From: UMGS902 sp045538895
Lineage (GTDB): Bacteria; Bacillota; Clostridia; Oscillospirales; CAG-272
DNA length: 56,605 bases
NCBI GenBank assembly: GCA_045538895.1
Contig: JAZQEH010000035.1
Span: 1 to 56,605, forward strand
Direction of reading: 5' to 3'
Position numbers and translations under genes: made by a program
Shown here: piece after piece, positions 16,357 to 25,064 of the stretch
How the letters are laid out: the number at the start of each line of letters is the position of its first letter
How positions within the stretch are numbered: position 1 is the stretch's first letter
The notes under the pieces: generated by a model
Seen by the model: only the letters and a program-made list of their open reading frames with translations
The model's database searches: none
Told to the model about the DNA's origin: nothing

Positions 16357-16598
16357 CGTGGGAAATAGTTGTAGGGCTTATAGCCCTTGTTGGTTTTGGG
16401 ATAAGCGTGTCAACACCGATTATCAAACTCAACACGAGCATTACAAAGTTGAATTGCTCTATAGATGCTCTTAACAAGAACATGGAAGTCAGTACAAAGC
16501 GTCTTGATGCACACGGCGAACAACTTGACATGCTCGAACACCGTATAACCGTGCTCGAGGGATTTCACGATGAAAAGAGAAAGGAAGGTCATTTATGA
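16353..16598 (+). CDS. Membrane-anchored coiled-coil protein, XhlA-like
   Basis: 81 aa: an N-terminal hydrophobic segment (MTWEIVVGLIALVGFGISVS) followed by a coiled coil with heptad spacing (SIDALNKNMEVSTKRLDAHG, EQLDMLEHRITVLEGFHDEK). This resembles hemolysin XhlA-type lysis proteins, though in those the membrane segment is usually at the C terminus. Gene order directly before the endolysin supports a lysis role. It overlaps both neighbours by four bases. Confidence 0.55.
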   Translation: MTWEIVVGLIALVGFGISVSTPIIKLNTSITKLNCSIDALNKNMEVSTKRLDAHGEQLDMLEHRITVLEGFHDEKRKEGHL

Positions 16599-17164
16599 TA
16601 ATTCCTTTTAAATGTGAGCGTGTGAGGGTGACAAGTGTATACGGTTCCCGGACGCTTAACGGTGTTACAGAAACGCACGGCGGATATGACATGGTGGGTG
16701 TAGGCTCAAATGAGGTTGTAGCCGTTTGCGGTGGCACGGTGGTATCTTCGCAGATTGTCACCGATAAAAGCAACCGCACGTGGGAATGGGGCAACTACGT
16801 TTGCATCAGGACCGATGAGGGGCAGTATCATTACTATTGCCATCTTGCTTCACGTGTGGTGAAAAAGGGGCAGAGAGTAAACGCAGGTGACAAAATAGGC
16901 ATCATGGGTGATAGCGGCTATTGCTTCGGTGCACATCTGCATTTTGAAGTGCGGAAGAGTGACGGCAGGACAAAGGTTTCGCCCGAAAGTGTGCTTGGCA
17001 TTTCAAACAAAGTTGGAATATACACAGCATCTACTCTTGAAAGCGACCTTAACGTTCTTTGCAAACACGGCATAATCAATTCACCGCTTTACTGGAAGCA
17101 AAAGGCACCGCAGGTACAGTATTTGCCCGAGCTTATACACAACGTTGCGGAGGCGCTTGAATGA
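16595..17164 (+). CDS. M23-family metallopeptidase endolysin
   Basis: 189 aa. A LytM/M23 zinc peptidase domain spans about residues 10-135: HGGYDMVG supplies His and Asp ligands, and GAHLHFEVRKSDGRT supplies the HxH pair. The C-terminal 50 residues (LNVLCKHGIINSPLYWKQKA) resemble a short helical cell-wall or structural tail. It would cut peptide cross-bridges of peptidoglycan at release or, if virion-borne, at entry. There is no signal peptide, so export depends on the neighbouring holin-like proteins. Overlaps the genes on both sides by four bases. Confidence 0.85.
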   Translation: MIIPFKCERVRVTSVYGSRTLNGVTETHGGYDMVGVGSNEVVAVCGGTVVSSQIVTDKSNRTWEWGNYVCIRTDEGQYHYYCHLASRVVKKGQRVNAGDKIGIMGDSGYCFGAHLHFEVRKSDGRTKVSPESVLGISNKVGIYTASTLESDLNVLCKHGIINSPLYWKQKAPQVQYLPELIHNVAEALE

Positions 17165-17430
17165 ACAAGAAAAAGAAAAGCAGATTTGCAAACGTGGTAA
17201 TCTCGATTTGCGTAGCCGTAGGTCTATGTATAACGCTGGCTACGATGTGGGATTATCACATGCTCGGTGTTCCAGTTCCGGGTGATGTGCTGACGGCTCT
17301 GTTCCTCTTTTGGGGCGGCGAGCTTTTGATTATTGCACTCAGGCAGATATTCGGTTCGGATATTACAAAGAAAAACAAAACGGAGGATATTACATATGAA
17401 AACATTGAAGCAGAAATTAACCAGCCGTAA
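17161..17430 (+). CDS. Putative holin 1, two membrane segments
   Basis: 89 aa: basic N terminus (MNKKKKSRFAN), two hydrophobic segments (VVISICVAVGLCITLATMW and LTALFLFWGGELLIIALRQI) separated by a short loop, and a charged C terminus. Size, topology and position after the endolysin match holins, which make pores for the endolysin. It has no detailed family signature that I recognise. Confidence 0.65.
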   Translation: MNKKKKSRFANVVISICVAVGLCITLATMWDYHMLGVPVPGDVLTALFLFWGGELLIIALRQIFGSDITKKNKTEDITYENIEAEINQP

Positions 17431-17590
17431 GTTTCTTATTGCGGTTGCAGGTGTTGTGAGCGGCATTGTGCTTATTGCAAACGGAAGCGTGACCGAGGGG
17501 ACTACGGCAATTACCGCAAGCATACTCGGTTATCTTGCAACCGAGGGAATCATTGATTTTGCCGCAGTAAAAAAGAAAATGGAAGAATAA
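17396..17590 (+). CDS. Putative holin 2
   Basis: 64 aa from ATG 17396, preceded by CGGAGG (17381-17386); the upstream frame lies within the previous gene and lacks a better site. One or two hydrophobic stretches (FLIAVAGVVSGIVLIANGSV and AITASILGYLATEGIID) with a basic start (MKTLKQKLTSRK) fit small phage holins of Firmicutes. It overlaps the preceding gene by 35 bases in another frame. It is the last gene of the phage cluster. Confidence 0.65.
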   Translation: MKTLKQKLTSRKFLIAVAGVVSGIVLIANGSVTEGTTAITASILGYLATEGIIDFAAVKKKMEE

Positions 17591-17604
17591 AAAAATCCGC
17601 CATT

Positions 17605-17890
17605 AGTGTCGCCGCCATAGTGTCGGCGACACAGTGAAATCTGCCGCTATGCGGCAGATGAAATCGCTCTGCGATGAAATATTTGCTACGCAAATATGAA
17701 ATATCCGCATAAAGCGGATAAGAATGATAAAAATCCGTTCTCCATTTGGAGAACGGATTTTTTCCTTCACGTTTATTTATAAACATTTCATCTGCACAAC
17801 GTGCAGATTTCATCCGCCATCGGCGGATTTCATCCACATAAGGTGGATTTCATTGGCACCGCGACACTACGGCGCGGTGCCTTTTTGGCG
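17605..17890. repeat. Array of ten mini-hairpins with TGAAAT / ATTTCA spacers
   Basis: Ten short stem-loops occur in 285 bp. The first five (for example TCTGCCGC-TAT-GCGGCAGA at 17640-17658, ATCGC-TCT-GCGAT and ATATTTGC-TAC-GCAAATAT) are mostly separated by TGAAAT; then comes a central long hairpin (AAATCCGTTCTCC / GGAGAACGGATTT, about 17731-17762); then four (such as ATCCGCC-ATC-GGCGGAT and ATCCAC-ATAAG-GTGGAT) separated by ATTTCAT, the reverse complement spacer. The whole array is therefore roughly mirror-symmetric around the central terminator-like hairpin. It holds no gene. The last hairpin (GGCACCGCG / CGCGGTGCC plus TTTTT) also looks like a terminator. Confidence 0.8.
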
Positions 17891-17990
17891 GATTTTTTTA
17901 AAACTTCCAACAAATTTCACATAATATACCACTTTTTATCATTAAGATAGGTTATAATAAAGTGAAATAATGTCAGAATTGGAGATTGTT

Positions 17991-19697
17991 ATGGAAGAAA
18001 AGACTGCTGCGGCACAGGACAGACAGGTGAAAAGCAAGAAACGCAAGAAGCTTATAAAAAGAATACTTAAAACAATAATTATTCTTTTGTTGGTTTTCGC
18101 TGCTGCATTTTTTGTGTACAAACGCTTTTTTGAGGAAAAGCCTGCTCAGATTGCCGAGGTAAAGTACACCGAGGCGGCGGTTTCATACCGTGATATCAAG
18201 GAGGAGCTTTCGGGTAGCGGCACGCTTAAGCCTGCAAATTCCTACACGCTTTCCACAAGAGTTTCGGGAGAGATACTTTCGGACACATTTAACGAGGGCG
18301 ACATCGTAAACAAGGATGACGTGCTTTACGTTATTGACAGCTCGGACGTTGATTCCAATATCAAGCGTGCATACAACACTCTTAACAAAAGCAAAGAGGA
18401 TTACGAGGAAAAGCTTGAGGATCTTAAGGAACTTGTGATAGAGGCACCTATAAGCGGTACGGTAATCGGCCTGACTCATGAAAAGGGCGACACCGTTAAT
18501 ACAAACGCTCCGCTTATGACGATAAAGAACACCTCAAAGCTTGTAATAAAGGAATACTACAGCGTTGAGTACAGAGATTCGGTTTACGTAGGTATGAGTG
18601 CAACCGTTTCGGTGCCGGGACAGATGCTGAACGTAAGCGGCAAGGTAAGCGAGATATCTTCGCTTACACGCTCCTCCGAAACGGGAGTTCTCTGTTTTCC
18701 TGTAACTGTTGAAATAGATAACCCTGGTGCTATTACCGAGGGAACTGCGGCAACTGCATGGCTTGACGGCGGTATTTATCCGACTATCACAAGCGACGAC
18801 GGACTTGTGGCAACTGCCACAAAGGCGGTTTATGCAGGGGTTTCGGGCGATATCGAAAAGCTTAACGTTGAAAATGGCGACACGGTAAGCTCCGGAATGG
18901 TGCTTATGGAGCTTTCGAGCAAAACACTTGAGGATGAAATTGAGCGTGCCGAGGATAGTGTTGAGGATGCACAGATTTCGGTTGACAACCTAAGCGATAC
19001 ACTTGATAATTACACCGTAAAAGCACCCATCAACGGCACGGTTGTGCATAAAGCACTCAAGGCGGGCGAAAGCACCGAAAACGGCGCAACGCTTTGCATG
19101 ATATACGATTTGTCATATCTTACCGTTACACTTGCAGTTGACGAGCTTGATATTATGTCTGTTTCCGTGGGACAGCGTGCAACCGTAACGGCTGATGCGG
19201 TAGTGGGCAAGGTGTTTGAGGGTACTGTTACACGTGTTGGCGTAAACGGCACAACCTCCGGCGGCGTAACTACCTATCCCGTTGACGTGCGTATCGACAG
19301 TACAAGCGGACTTCTCCCAGGCATGAATGTTGATATTGTAATCGTTGTAAAAGAGGTAACAGGCGCACTTTCTATTCCCTCGGATGCACTTGCAAGAGGC
19401 AACCGTGTGCTTCGCAAAACTGCAGACGGTACAACCGGTGCGGGTGCTCCCGACGGCTATGAATACGTGAACGTTGAAATCGGTATGGCGGATGAAAGTT
19501 TTGTTCAGATAGTATCGGGACTTTCGGAGGGCGATACTATTGCGTACATCCCGAAGACCGTATCGTCGAGCAGCAGTATTTTTGATATGATGATGCCCGG
19601 CAATATGGGCGGTATGGGTGGCATGCAGCAGACAAGACCGCAGGGCGGTATGCAAGGCGGCAGACAAAACGGTGGCATGTCGGGAGGCGGTTTTTAA
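17991..19697 (+). CDS. Membrane-fusion (HlyD/MacA-type) efflux adaptor
   Basis: 568 aa. Basic N terminus, a single membrane segment (IIILLLVFAAAFFVYKRFF) and a long extracellular part. Two biotinyl-lipoyl-like half-motifs are seen, one at EAPISGTVIGLTHEKGDTVN and another at KAPINGTVVHKALKAGESTE, so the adaptor hairpin region seems duplicated. C-terminal beta-barrel ends in a Gly/Met-rich tail (GNMGGMGGMQQTRPQGGMQ). A TATAAT at 17953-17958 would put the transcript start near 17965, only five bases before the ATG at 17970. The ATG at 17991 with GGAG at 17981 is therefore the better start. Forms an efflux pump with the two following genes. Confidence 0.88.
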   Translation: MEEKTAAAQDRQVKSKKRKKLIKRILKTIIILLLVFAAAFFVYKRFFEEKPAQIAEVKYTEAAVSYRDIKEELSGSGTLKPANSYTLSTRVSGEILSDTFNEGDIVNKDDVLYVIDSSDVDSNIKRAYNTLNKSKEDYEEKLEDLKELVIEAPISGTVIGLTHEKGDTVNTNAPLMTIKNTSKLVIKEYYSVEYRDSVYVGMSATVSVPGQMLNVSGKVSEISSLTRSSETGVLCFPVTVEIDNPGAITEGTAATAWLDGGIYPTITSDDGLVATATKAVYAGVSGDIEKLNVENGDTVSSGMVLMELSSKTLEDEIERAEDSVEDAQISVDNLSDTLDNYTVKAPINGTVVHKALKAGESTENGATLCMIYDLSYLTVTLAVDELDIMSVSVGQRATVTADAVVGKVFEGTVTRVGVNGTTSGGVTTYPVDVRIDSTSGLLPGMNVDIVIVVKEVTGALSIPSDALARGNRVLRKTADGTTGAGAPDGYEYVNVEIGMADESFVQIVSGLSEGDTIAYIPKTVSSSSSIFDMMMPGNMGGMGGMQQTRPQGGMQGGRQNGGMSGGGF

Positions 19698-20416
19698 TGA
19701 AAACACCGCTTGTTGAGTTCCGCTCTGTGTGTAAAACCTACTATATGGGCGATGACGTTGTGCGTGCGGCGGATGATATTTCGTTTAAGATATATGAAAA
19801 CGAGTTTGTTGCCATAGTGGGCAAATCAGGCTCGGGCAAATCCACCTGCATGAACATTATAGGTTGTCTTGACGTGCCTACATCGGGGCAGTATCTGCTT
19901 GACGGGCAGGACGTTGGCACAATGGATAAAAACGAGCTTTCGGAGATTCGCAACGAAAAGCTTGGCTTCATTTTTCAGCAGTACAATCTTTTGCCCAAAC
20001 TCAGCATACTTGAAAACGTAGAAGTACCGCTTATGTATGCAGGTGTTTCAAAGGGCGAGCGGCGTGCCATTGCAAAGCAGATGCTTGAAAACGTAGGGCT
20101 TTCGGATAAGCTTCGCAACAAACCAAATCAGCTTTCGGGCGGTCAGCAGCAGAGAGTTTCTATAGCACGAGCGCTTTCAAATAACCCGTCGGTTATTCTT
20201 GCCGATGAGCCGACAGGTGCACTTGATTCACGCACAAGCCGTGAGGTGCTTACACTTCTTCGTGATTTGCACAGTAAGGGAAATACCGTTGTGCTGATAA
20301 CCCATGACAACTCTATTGCGGCAACCGCAGACAGAATCATACGTCTTGCCGACGGCAAGGTTATATATGACGGCCCCACCGAGGGAGCATTTTCGGGTGA
20401 GGGGGTAGTGAAATGA
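19697..20416 (+). CDS. ABC transporter ATP-binding protein, MacB/LolD-type
   Basis: 239 aa with a full set of ATPase motifs: Walker A GKSGSGKST near residue 40, Q loop FIFQQYNLLPK, signature LSGGQQQRVSIARAL, Walker B VILADEPTGALD and H loop LITHD. It powers the FtsX-fold permease encoded next. The start overlaps the adaptor stop (TAATG). Such three-part systems in Gram-positives export peptides or antibiotics, or sense cell-wall stress; the substrate here is unknown. Confidence 0.95.
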   Translation: MKTPLVEFRSVCKTYYMGDDVVRAADDISFKIYENEFVAIVGKSGSGKSTCMNIIGCLDVPTSGQYLLDGQDVGTMDKNELSEIRNEKLGFIFQQYNLLPKLSILENVEVPLMYAGVSKGERRAIAKQMLENVGLSDKLRNKPNQLSGGQQQRVSIARALSNNPSVILADEPTGALDSRTSREVLTLLRDLHSKGNTVVLITHDNSIAATADRIIRLADGKVIYDGPTEGAFSGEGVVK

Positions 20417-21609
20417 GAATTTTTGAAACCTTTTCGCTTGCACTCTCCAACATCTGGCACAGTAAGATGCGCTCGTTTCTTACCATGCTCGGCATTATCA
20501 TAGGCATTGCTGCGGTTATGGTTATTGCAGGCTTCGGTAACGGTATGGAGAATTACATCACCGATACTTTTCAGAGTGCGGGTACGAACGTGCTTACGGT
20601 GTCGCTGACGGGAACAGGCTCGTCAAGTACCGTCAGGACGGACGATATGTATGAAATGGTGGATGAAAACAGCCATCTTCTCGACCTTGTTTCTCCAAAG
20701 GTTACAATGCGTTCGCAGATTAAAGTCGGAACAGAAACCTATAACCGCACCTCTGTAAACGGTGTCGGTGAGCAATATTTTGATATTTACGGCTACACGG
20801 TTGTAAAAGGACGTGATTTCAGATACCTCGATATGGAAAAACGGCAGAGAGTCTGCATAGTTGGCACGTATGTTGACAGCGAGGTGTTTGGCGGTAATGC
20901 CGTAGGGCAAACGCTGCGTATGGGCGGCGAGGTGTTCACGGTTATCGGTGTGCTTGACAGTATCGAGGACACTCCAAGGCAGGGCGGCAGTGACGATGCG
21001 GTGTATATTCCCTATTCAATAGCCACACGTCTTTCGTATGCGGGAACGGTATCGACGTATGTAGTTTCGGTAAAAGACGAGGAGCAGATCGAAATAGCGA
21101 AAAACCTTGTTGAGAATGAACTGTTTAAAATTCTCCGCAGCGAGGATGCCTATATGGTTACGTCGCTTACCGTTTTGCTTGACATGATGACCGAGATGAT
21201 TGACATTGTTATTTTAGTGCTGACCTTTATTGCAGGCATTTCGCTTGTAGTCGGCGGTATCGGCATTATGAACATTATGCTTGTTTCGGTATCGGAGAGA
21301 ACCCGTGAAATCGGTATAAGAAAGGCACTCGGTGCCAAGGAACGCAGCATACTTGCACAGTTCGTTATCGAGGCGGCGATGACGAGTGCCATTGGCGGTG
21401 TGCTCGGAATCTTGTGCGGATACGGATTTTCTTCGGCTGCGACAAAGATTGTAACCAATATGCTTGATACCGAGCTTGTCGTTTCGCCCTCTGCTTCGTC
21501 CATTGCGGTTGCAGTTGGCGTGTCTGCACTTATCGGCATTGTGTTTGGCTTCTTGCCTGCACGTAAGGCGGCAAGACTCAATCCGATAGATGCACTTCGT
21601 TATGAATAA
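20413..21609 (+). CDS. ABC transporter permease, MacB/FtsX family
   Basis: 398 aa. The MacB-type layout is clear: first membrane helix near residue 20 (MLGIIIGIAAVMVIAGFG), a large extracellular domain (about residues 45-260), then three helices, with GIRKALGAKERSILAQFVIE between helices 2 and 3 and the end FGFLPARKAARLNPIDALRY. It overlaps the ATPase gene by four bases. Together with the adaptor it would move a substrate from the membrane outward by a mechanotransmission mechanism; that is family knowledge. Confidence 0.93.
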   Translation: MRIFETFSLALSNIWHSKMRSFLTMLGIIIGIAAVMVIAGFGNGMENYITDTFQSAGTNVLTVSLTGTGSSSTVRTDDMYEMVDENSHLLDLVSPKVTMRSQIKVGTETYNRTSVNGVGEQYFDIYGYTVVKGRDFRYLDMEKRQRVCIVGTYVDSEVFGGNAVGQTLRMGGEVFTVIGVLDSIEDTPRQGGSDDAVYIPYSIATRLSYAGTVSTYVVSVKDEEQIEIAKNLVENELFKILRSEDAYMVTSLTVLLDMMTEMIDIVILVLTFIAGISLVVGGIGIMNIMLVSVSERTREIGIRKALGAKERSILAQFVIEAAMTSAIGGVLGILCGYGFSSAATKIVTNMLDTELVVSPSASSIAVAVGVSALIGIVFGFLPARKAARLNPIDALRYE

Positions 21610-21625
21610 AAAGGTAGGACTTAAT

Positions 21626-23920
21626 ATGAAGAAAATAATGAAAGTTTTGAGCGCCATTCTTGTATGCGCCGTGCTCACTTTCTGTGTATCGGCATTTACC
21701 GATATTGAAGATGCCGATACTGCAAATGCGGTTGCAACGCTTGAGAGCATGGGGCTTGTAAGCGGCACAAGTGCCACAAAGTACAGCCCGTCACTTACGC
21801 TCACACGTGCACAGGTCTGCACCATGATGATTCGTGCCAAGGGACTTGAAAATGCGGCAGAAAGCTATGTAAATCAAAAGCTTTTTACCGACGTTAAAAG
21901 CAATGCATGGTATTCGGGATATGTAAATCTTGCATACCGTGAGGGAATTATTGCAGGATACGGCAACGGTAAATTCGGTCCTGAGGACAAAATAAATTAC
22001 GGTCAGTTTGTCACAATTCTGCTGCGCATGCTCGGTTATAGCGAAAGCGATATCGGCAACGTGTGGCCTGCGGATTACATTGTTTTTGCATCGGATATCG
22101 GACTTGATGACAACATCAGCCTTAAGGCAAACGATGACGTTTCACGTGCAGATGCGGCGATTTTGCTTTACAATGCTTTGCTCACAAACGCTAAAGGTGC
22201 AAAGACCGAGTTTTATCAGAGTCTTGGCGGCTATGCTGCCTCGGTAGAGGCTATTATCCTTGATAATGACTCAAAGGATTCAAAGGACGGCGACCTTTAT
22301 GCCTGTACGTTAGGTGCTTCGGGTGTGGAAATGAAGTACTATGAGCAGAAAAACAGAATACCCGACACGCTTGTCGGCAGCATTGGCGACCTGCTTTTGA
22401 ACGGCAGCGGCAAGGTTATCGGCTTTCTTCCGAAGGGAAGCGACCGTGAGGATATAATTGTTGCATCTGCCAAAATATCGGGCATAACCGATACGTCGGG
22501 AAACACCGTAAAAATCAGTAACAGCACACGTGTAATAAGCGAAAACAACGTTTATACCTACGGCACAACAGGATATATAAAGGTCAATTCCCATGCAAAT
22601 CAGCCTGCACGTTTGTATTATAATGACAACGGCGACGTGGAATATATTTATCTTACAACAGGTATTGATTTTACAAAAGCAGAAATGGCGGTTGCATCGC
22701 TGGATGCTCCCATTTCTGAATTCAAAATAAAGCTCGGCATAAACAATGACGGTTTTATCATTGTAAAAAACGGTGTGCAGACCACGGCAGACACTCTTGC
22801 CATGTACGACGTTGCGTACTATGACAATGTTACAAACACTCTCCGCGTTTCGGATTGCAAGGTAACGGGATATATCGAACTTGCATCTCCGTCTGTAAGT
22901 GCGGCGAGCAGCATCACTGTTTCGGGTGCAGTTTTAAATGTGCTTGAGAGCGCGTGGCAGTCGCTTGGCACGTTCAAGCTTGGCGACCGTGTAACGCTTT
23001 TGCTAAACGATATGGGCAGCGTTGCGGCGGCACTTCCTGCCGATGCTTTGAATGCGGATATGTACGGTGTGCTTTCTGCCGACGGAAATTCCGTAACTCT
23101 TTGCACAAGTAACGTTACGATGAAGCCGGCGGATATTTCTGCGGATTTTTCGCTTAACGGCTCGCTTGTAAAGGTTGACACTTCCGACAGTGAGATCGTA
23201 AAATGTACCTCTGCAAGCAAGCTTATATTTGATAGCGATACCCTGAACGTAAAGGAAAATACCGTTGGCGGAAACAGGATTGCCCCCGGTTGTGCAATAT
23301 ACGAATGGGGTACAGGCGGATATGTTTACAGCCTTTCGGGCGAGATGGGCAAAAGCTCTGCCGACCTTGGCGAGATACACTGGGCAGATAGCCTTGATTC
23401 GTCATACGTTAGCTTTTATCACCTGAACAGTCTTGGACTTGTAGACGTTCTCCTTTTGACAAACGTAACGGGTAATTACTACGAATACGGCAACTTAAAG
23501 GTCTACAAGGACGGAGAGGGAGTGCTTTCGTATAAGGGGCTTACCGTTACTAATGACGTATACCCAAATGAAAGCAAAAAGTATATCTGCACCGTAACAA
23601 ATTCGGGCGGATATGCAGGAGTTTCTTTTGGTCAGTACAGCAAAAACTACAGCAAAGTGGCGGCGGTCGCAAAGCTCACAGAGCATGAGGCGGCTGTTAC
23701 GGATTTCCGTCTTGACGGTGATGACGAGTGGTATTTTACCCTTGCAGGCGGTGAGATTCCGATAAGCGAAAACGTAAAGGTATATGTTAAAACTACCGAT
23801 AAATGGTTCAGCGGCGAAGAGGGAATATTGCTTGCCCTCTCCTCGGAGATGAAAATAAACGTATACTATGACCGTACAACCGATACGGGTGCACAGGTAA
23901 GAATAATTGTAGTTGGGTAA
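21626..23920 (+). CDS. SLH-domain surface protein
   Basis: 764 aa. Signal peptide (MKKIMKVLSAILVCAVLTFC) followed by three S-layer homology motifs in residues 25-190 (TLTRAQVCTMMIRAKGL; FTDVKSNAWYSGYVNLAYRE with GIIAGYGNGKFGPEDKINYG; DDVSRADAAILLYNALL). SLH repeats bind pyruvylated wall polymers. The remaining 570 residues are beta-rich with no recognised domain. Start ATG 21626 is 16 bases after the permease stop and has AGGTAGGA before it, so it is likely part of the efflux operon. It may be an exported surface protein handled with, or stabilising, that pump (inference). Confidence 0.85.
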   Translation: MKKIMKVLSAILVCAVLTFCVSAFTDIEDADTANAVATLESMGLVSGTSATKYSPSLTLTRAQVCTMMIRAKGLENAAESYVNQKLFTDVKSNAWYSGYVNLAYREGIIAGYGNGKFGPEDKINYGQFVTILLRMLGYSESDIGNVWPADYIVFASDIGLDDNISLKANDDVSRADAAILLYNALLTNAKGAKTEFYQSLGGYAASVEAIILDNDSKDSKDGDLYACTLGASGVEMKYYEQKNRIPDTLVGSIGDLLLNGSGKVIGFLPKGSDREDIIVASAKISGITDTSGNTVKISNSTRVISENNVYTYGTTGYIKVNSHANQPARLYYNDNGDVEYIYLTTGIDFTKAEMAVASLDAPISEFKIKLGINNDGFIIVKNGVQTTADTLAMYDVAYYDNVTNTLRVSDCKVTGYIELASPSVSAASSITVSGAVLNVLESAWQSLGTFKLGDRVTLLLNDMGSVAAALPADALNADMYGVLSADGNSVTLCTSNVTMKPADISADFSLNGSLVKVDTSDSEIVKCTSASKLIFDSDTLNVKENTVGGNRIAPGCAIYEWGTGGYVYSLSGEMGKSSADLGEIHWADSLDSSYVSFYHLNSLGLVDVLLLTNVTGNYYEYGNLKVYKDGEGVLSYKGLTVTNDVYPNESKKYICTVTNSGGYAGVSFGQYSKNYSKVAAVAKLTEHEAAVTDFRLDGDDEWYFTLAGGEIPISENVKVYVKTTDKWFSGEEGILLALSSEMKINVYYDRTTDTGAQVRIIVVG

Positions 23921-23953
23921 ATAGGGAATTATGTTGGTAGTTTTATGACACAT

Positions 23954-24030
23954 GTAGGGCGGGGGCTTGCTCCCGCCGCCGATACAACATCTAATCTATG
24001 CTTACGGCGGGAGATAAACCCCCGCCCTAC
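23954..24030. repeat. Palindromic repeat element D (GTAGGGCGGGGG core without the common ends)
   Basis: GTAGGGCGGGGG (from 23954) pairs with CCCCCGCCCTAC (to 24030), with inner CTCCCGCCG / CGGCGGGAG. This is the same core as the second core of element B and as element E, but the flanks are TAAATAGG (left) and CCTATTTA (right), not the 14-bp terminal repeat. It shows that the core can exist independently of the shared ends. Confidence 0.8.
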
Positions 24031-24050
24031 GGTTTAGTACCTATTTATAA

Positions 24051-24090
24051 CAGTAAAAAAGGAACTGCTTTTGCAGTTCCTTTTTTACTG
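24051..24090. terminator. Bidirectional terminator, SLH protein / AraC
   Basis: CAGTAAAAAAGGAACTGC, loop TTT, then GCAGTTCCTTTTTTACTG, a nearly perfect 18-bp stem with T runs on both strands, between two converging genes. Its right end reaches into the araC-type gene's 3' end. Confidence 0.9.
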
Positions 24091-24954
24091 TTCAACATAA
24101 TCGGAGGGGGCTATGCCGTAGTATTTTTTGAACACACGGGAGAAATAGCTTGTACCCGAAAAGCCGAGGTAGTCGGCTGTCTGGCTTACGTTCATATACG
24201 TGCTCGAAAGCAGATACGAGGCATGCCGCATACGCAAATCGAGAATATAATCGTTGATTGTGGTGTTCATGTGTTTTTTGAAAATACGCATGCAGTATTG
24301 CTTGGACATGTTCATCTGCTTGCAGATATCGTCAAGTGTAATCGGGGAGGTGTAGTTCTCCTTTATGTATTTGAGGATACGGTTTACCTGTGAGGGCAAA
24401 CTGTCATCGGTGCGGAATTTTTCACAAAAAGCTTGCGAAATATGAAACATCGTTTCGGAAAACTGTATAGACAGAAGAAGCTGCTGCTTGCTCTCGTAGT
24501 TTATGCGTGTGTTAACGCATTTTCTTATCAGCAGGTCAACGTTCTGTGCCTGATTGCCAAGCGAAACCTTATAGTCAAGGAGAAGCTCGTAATTGTTGTC
24601 GTTTCCGATTTCGGTAAGACCGTAGGTGGGCTTTCCTTGAGGAATATCGTTAAAAGGCTTTATTTCATCACTTGTTTTTTCACACGTGAGAATATCGCCG
24701 TTGAAATGGAAGAACGAATACTCGCAAAAGCTTTGTGTGTCGGGGGAATACGGCACTCCTTTGGGTACTATAGCAATGTCGCCTTTTTTATAGAAATAGT
24801 CGGTGCCGTCGATGTTGAAGCGGCAGTTGCCGTCATGAAAAACAACAAGCAGATTGACGGGCATGCTTCTGCCGCTGTGGCTCCAGCCGGTTTTTTCGGT
24901 TACTCGGCCGGTCATTGATACAACGGGCAGGTTTGAAAGGTTGTATGAGAGCAT
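24085..24954 (-). CDS. AraC-family transcriptional regulator with cupin sensor
   Basis: 289 aa. The N-terminal half is a cupin-like ligand-binding domain (VFHDGNCRFNIDGTDYFYKK, GDIAIVPKGVPYSPDTQ). The C-terminal 100 residues carry two HTH motifs: ITLDDICKQMNMSKQYCMRI and VSQTADYLGFSGTSYFSRVF. Such regulators activate sugar-use genes when a carbohydrate binds. It is divergent from the DUF6259 glycosidase gene, 216 bp away, and likely controls the run of genes that begins at 25171. The effector is probably a glycan fragment, but this is inference from the neighbours. Confidence 0.92.
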   Translation of the reverse strand: MLSYNLSNLPVVSMTGRVTEKTGWSHSGRSMPVNLLVVFHDGNCRFNIDGTDYFYKKGDIAIVPKGVPYSPDTQSFCEYSFFHFNGDILTCEKTSDEIKPFNDIPQGKPTYGLTEIGNDNNYELLLDYKVSLGNQAQNVDLLIRKCVNTRINYESKQQLLLSIQFSETMFHISQAFCEKFRTDDSLPSQVNRILKYIKENYTSPITLDDICKQMNMSKQYCMRIFKKHMNTTINDYILDLRMRHASYLLSSTYMNVSQTADYLGFSGTSYFSRVFKKYYGIAPSDYVEQ

Positions 24955-25064
24955 TTTGTCCTCCGGAAAGACGTCTTTTCTTCAATTATACCAATATAAT
25001 GCAAAAACACAATCCTTTTTTGAAAAAAGTTTCATATTTTAAAACAAATTGATACCATAGTGTA

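Noticed and set aside
5744..17590. Tailocin (phage-tail bacteriocin)
   Set aside because: Tailocins lack terminase, portal, scaffold and capsid genes, all of which are present; sheath, tube and tape measure genes are absent.
5744..17590. att sites around the phage cluster
   Set aside because: I compared the flanks by eye (5592-5743 and 17591-17990) and saw no shared direct repeat or tRNA end.
17605..17890. Possible CRISPR array
   Set aside because: The constant parts are only about six bases and the variable parts are self-complementary; there are no 25-40 bp repeats and no cas genes nearby.
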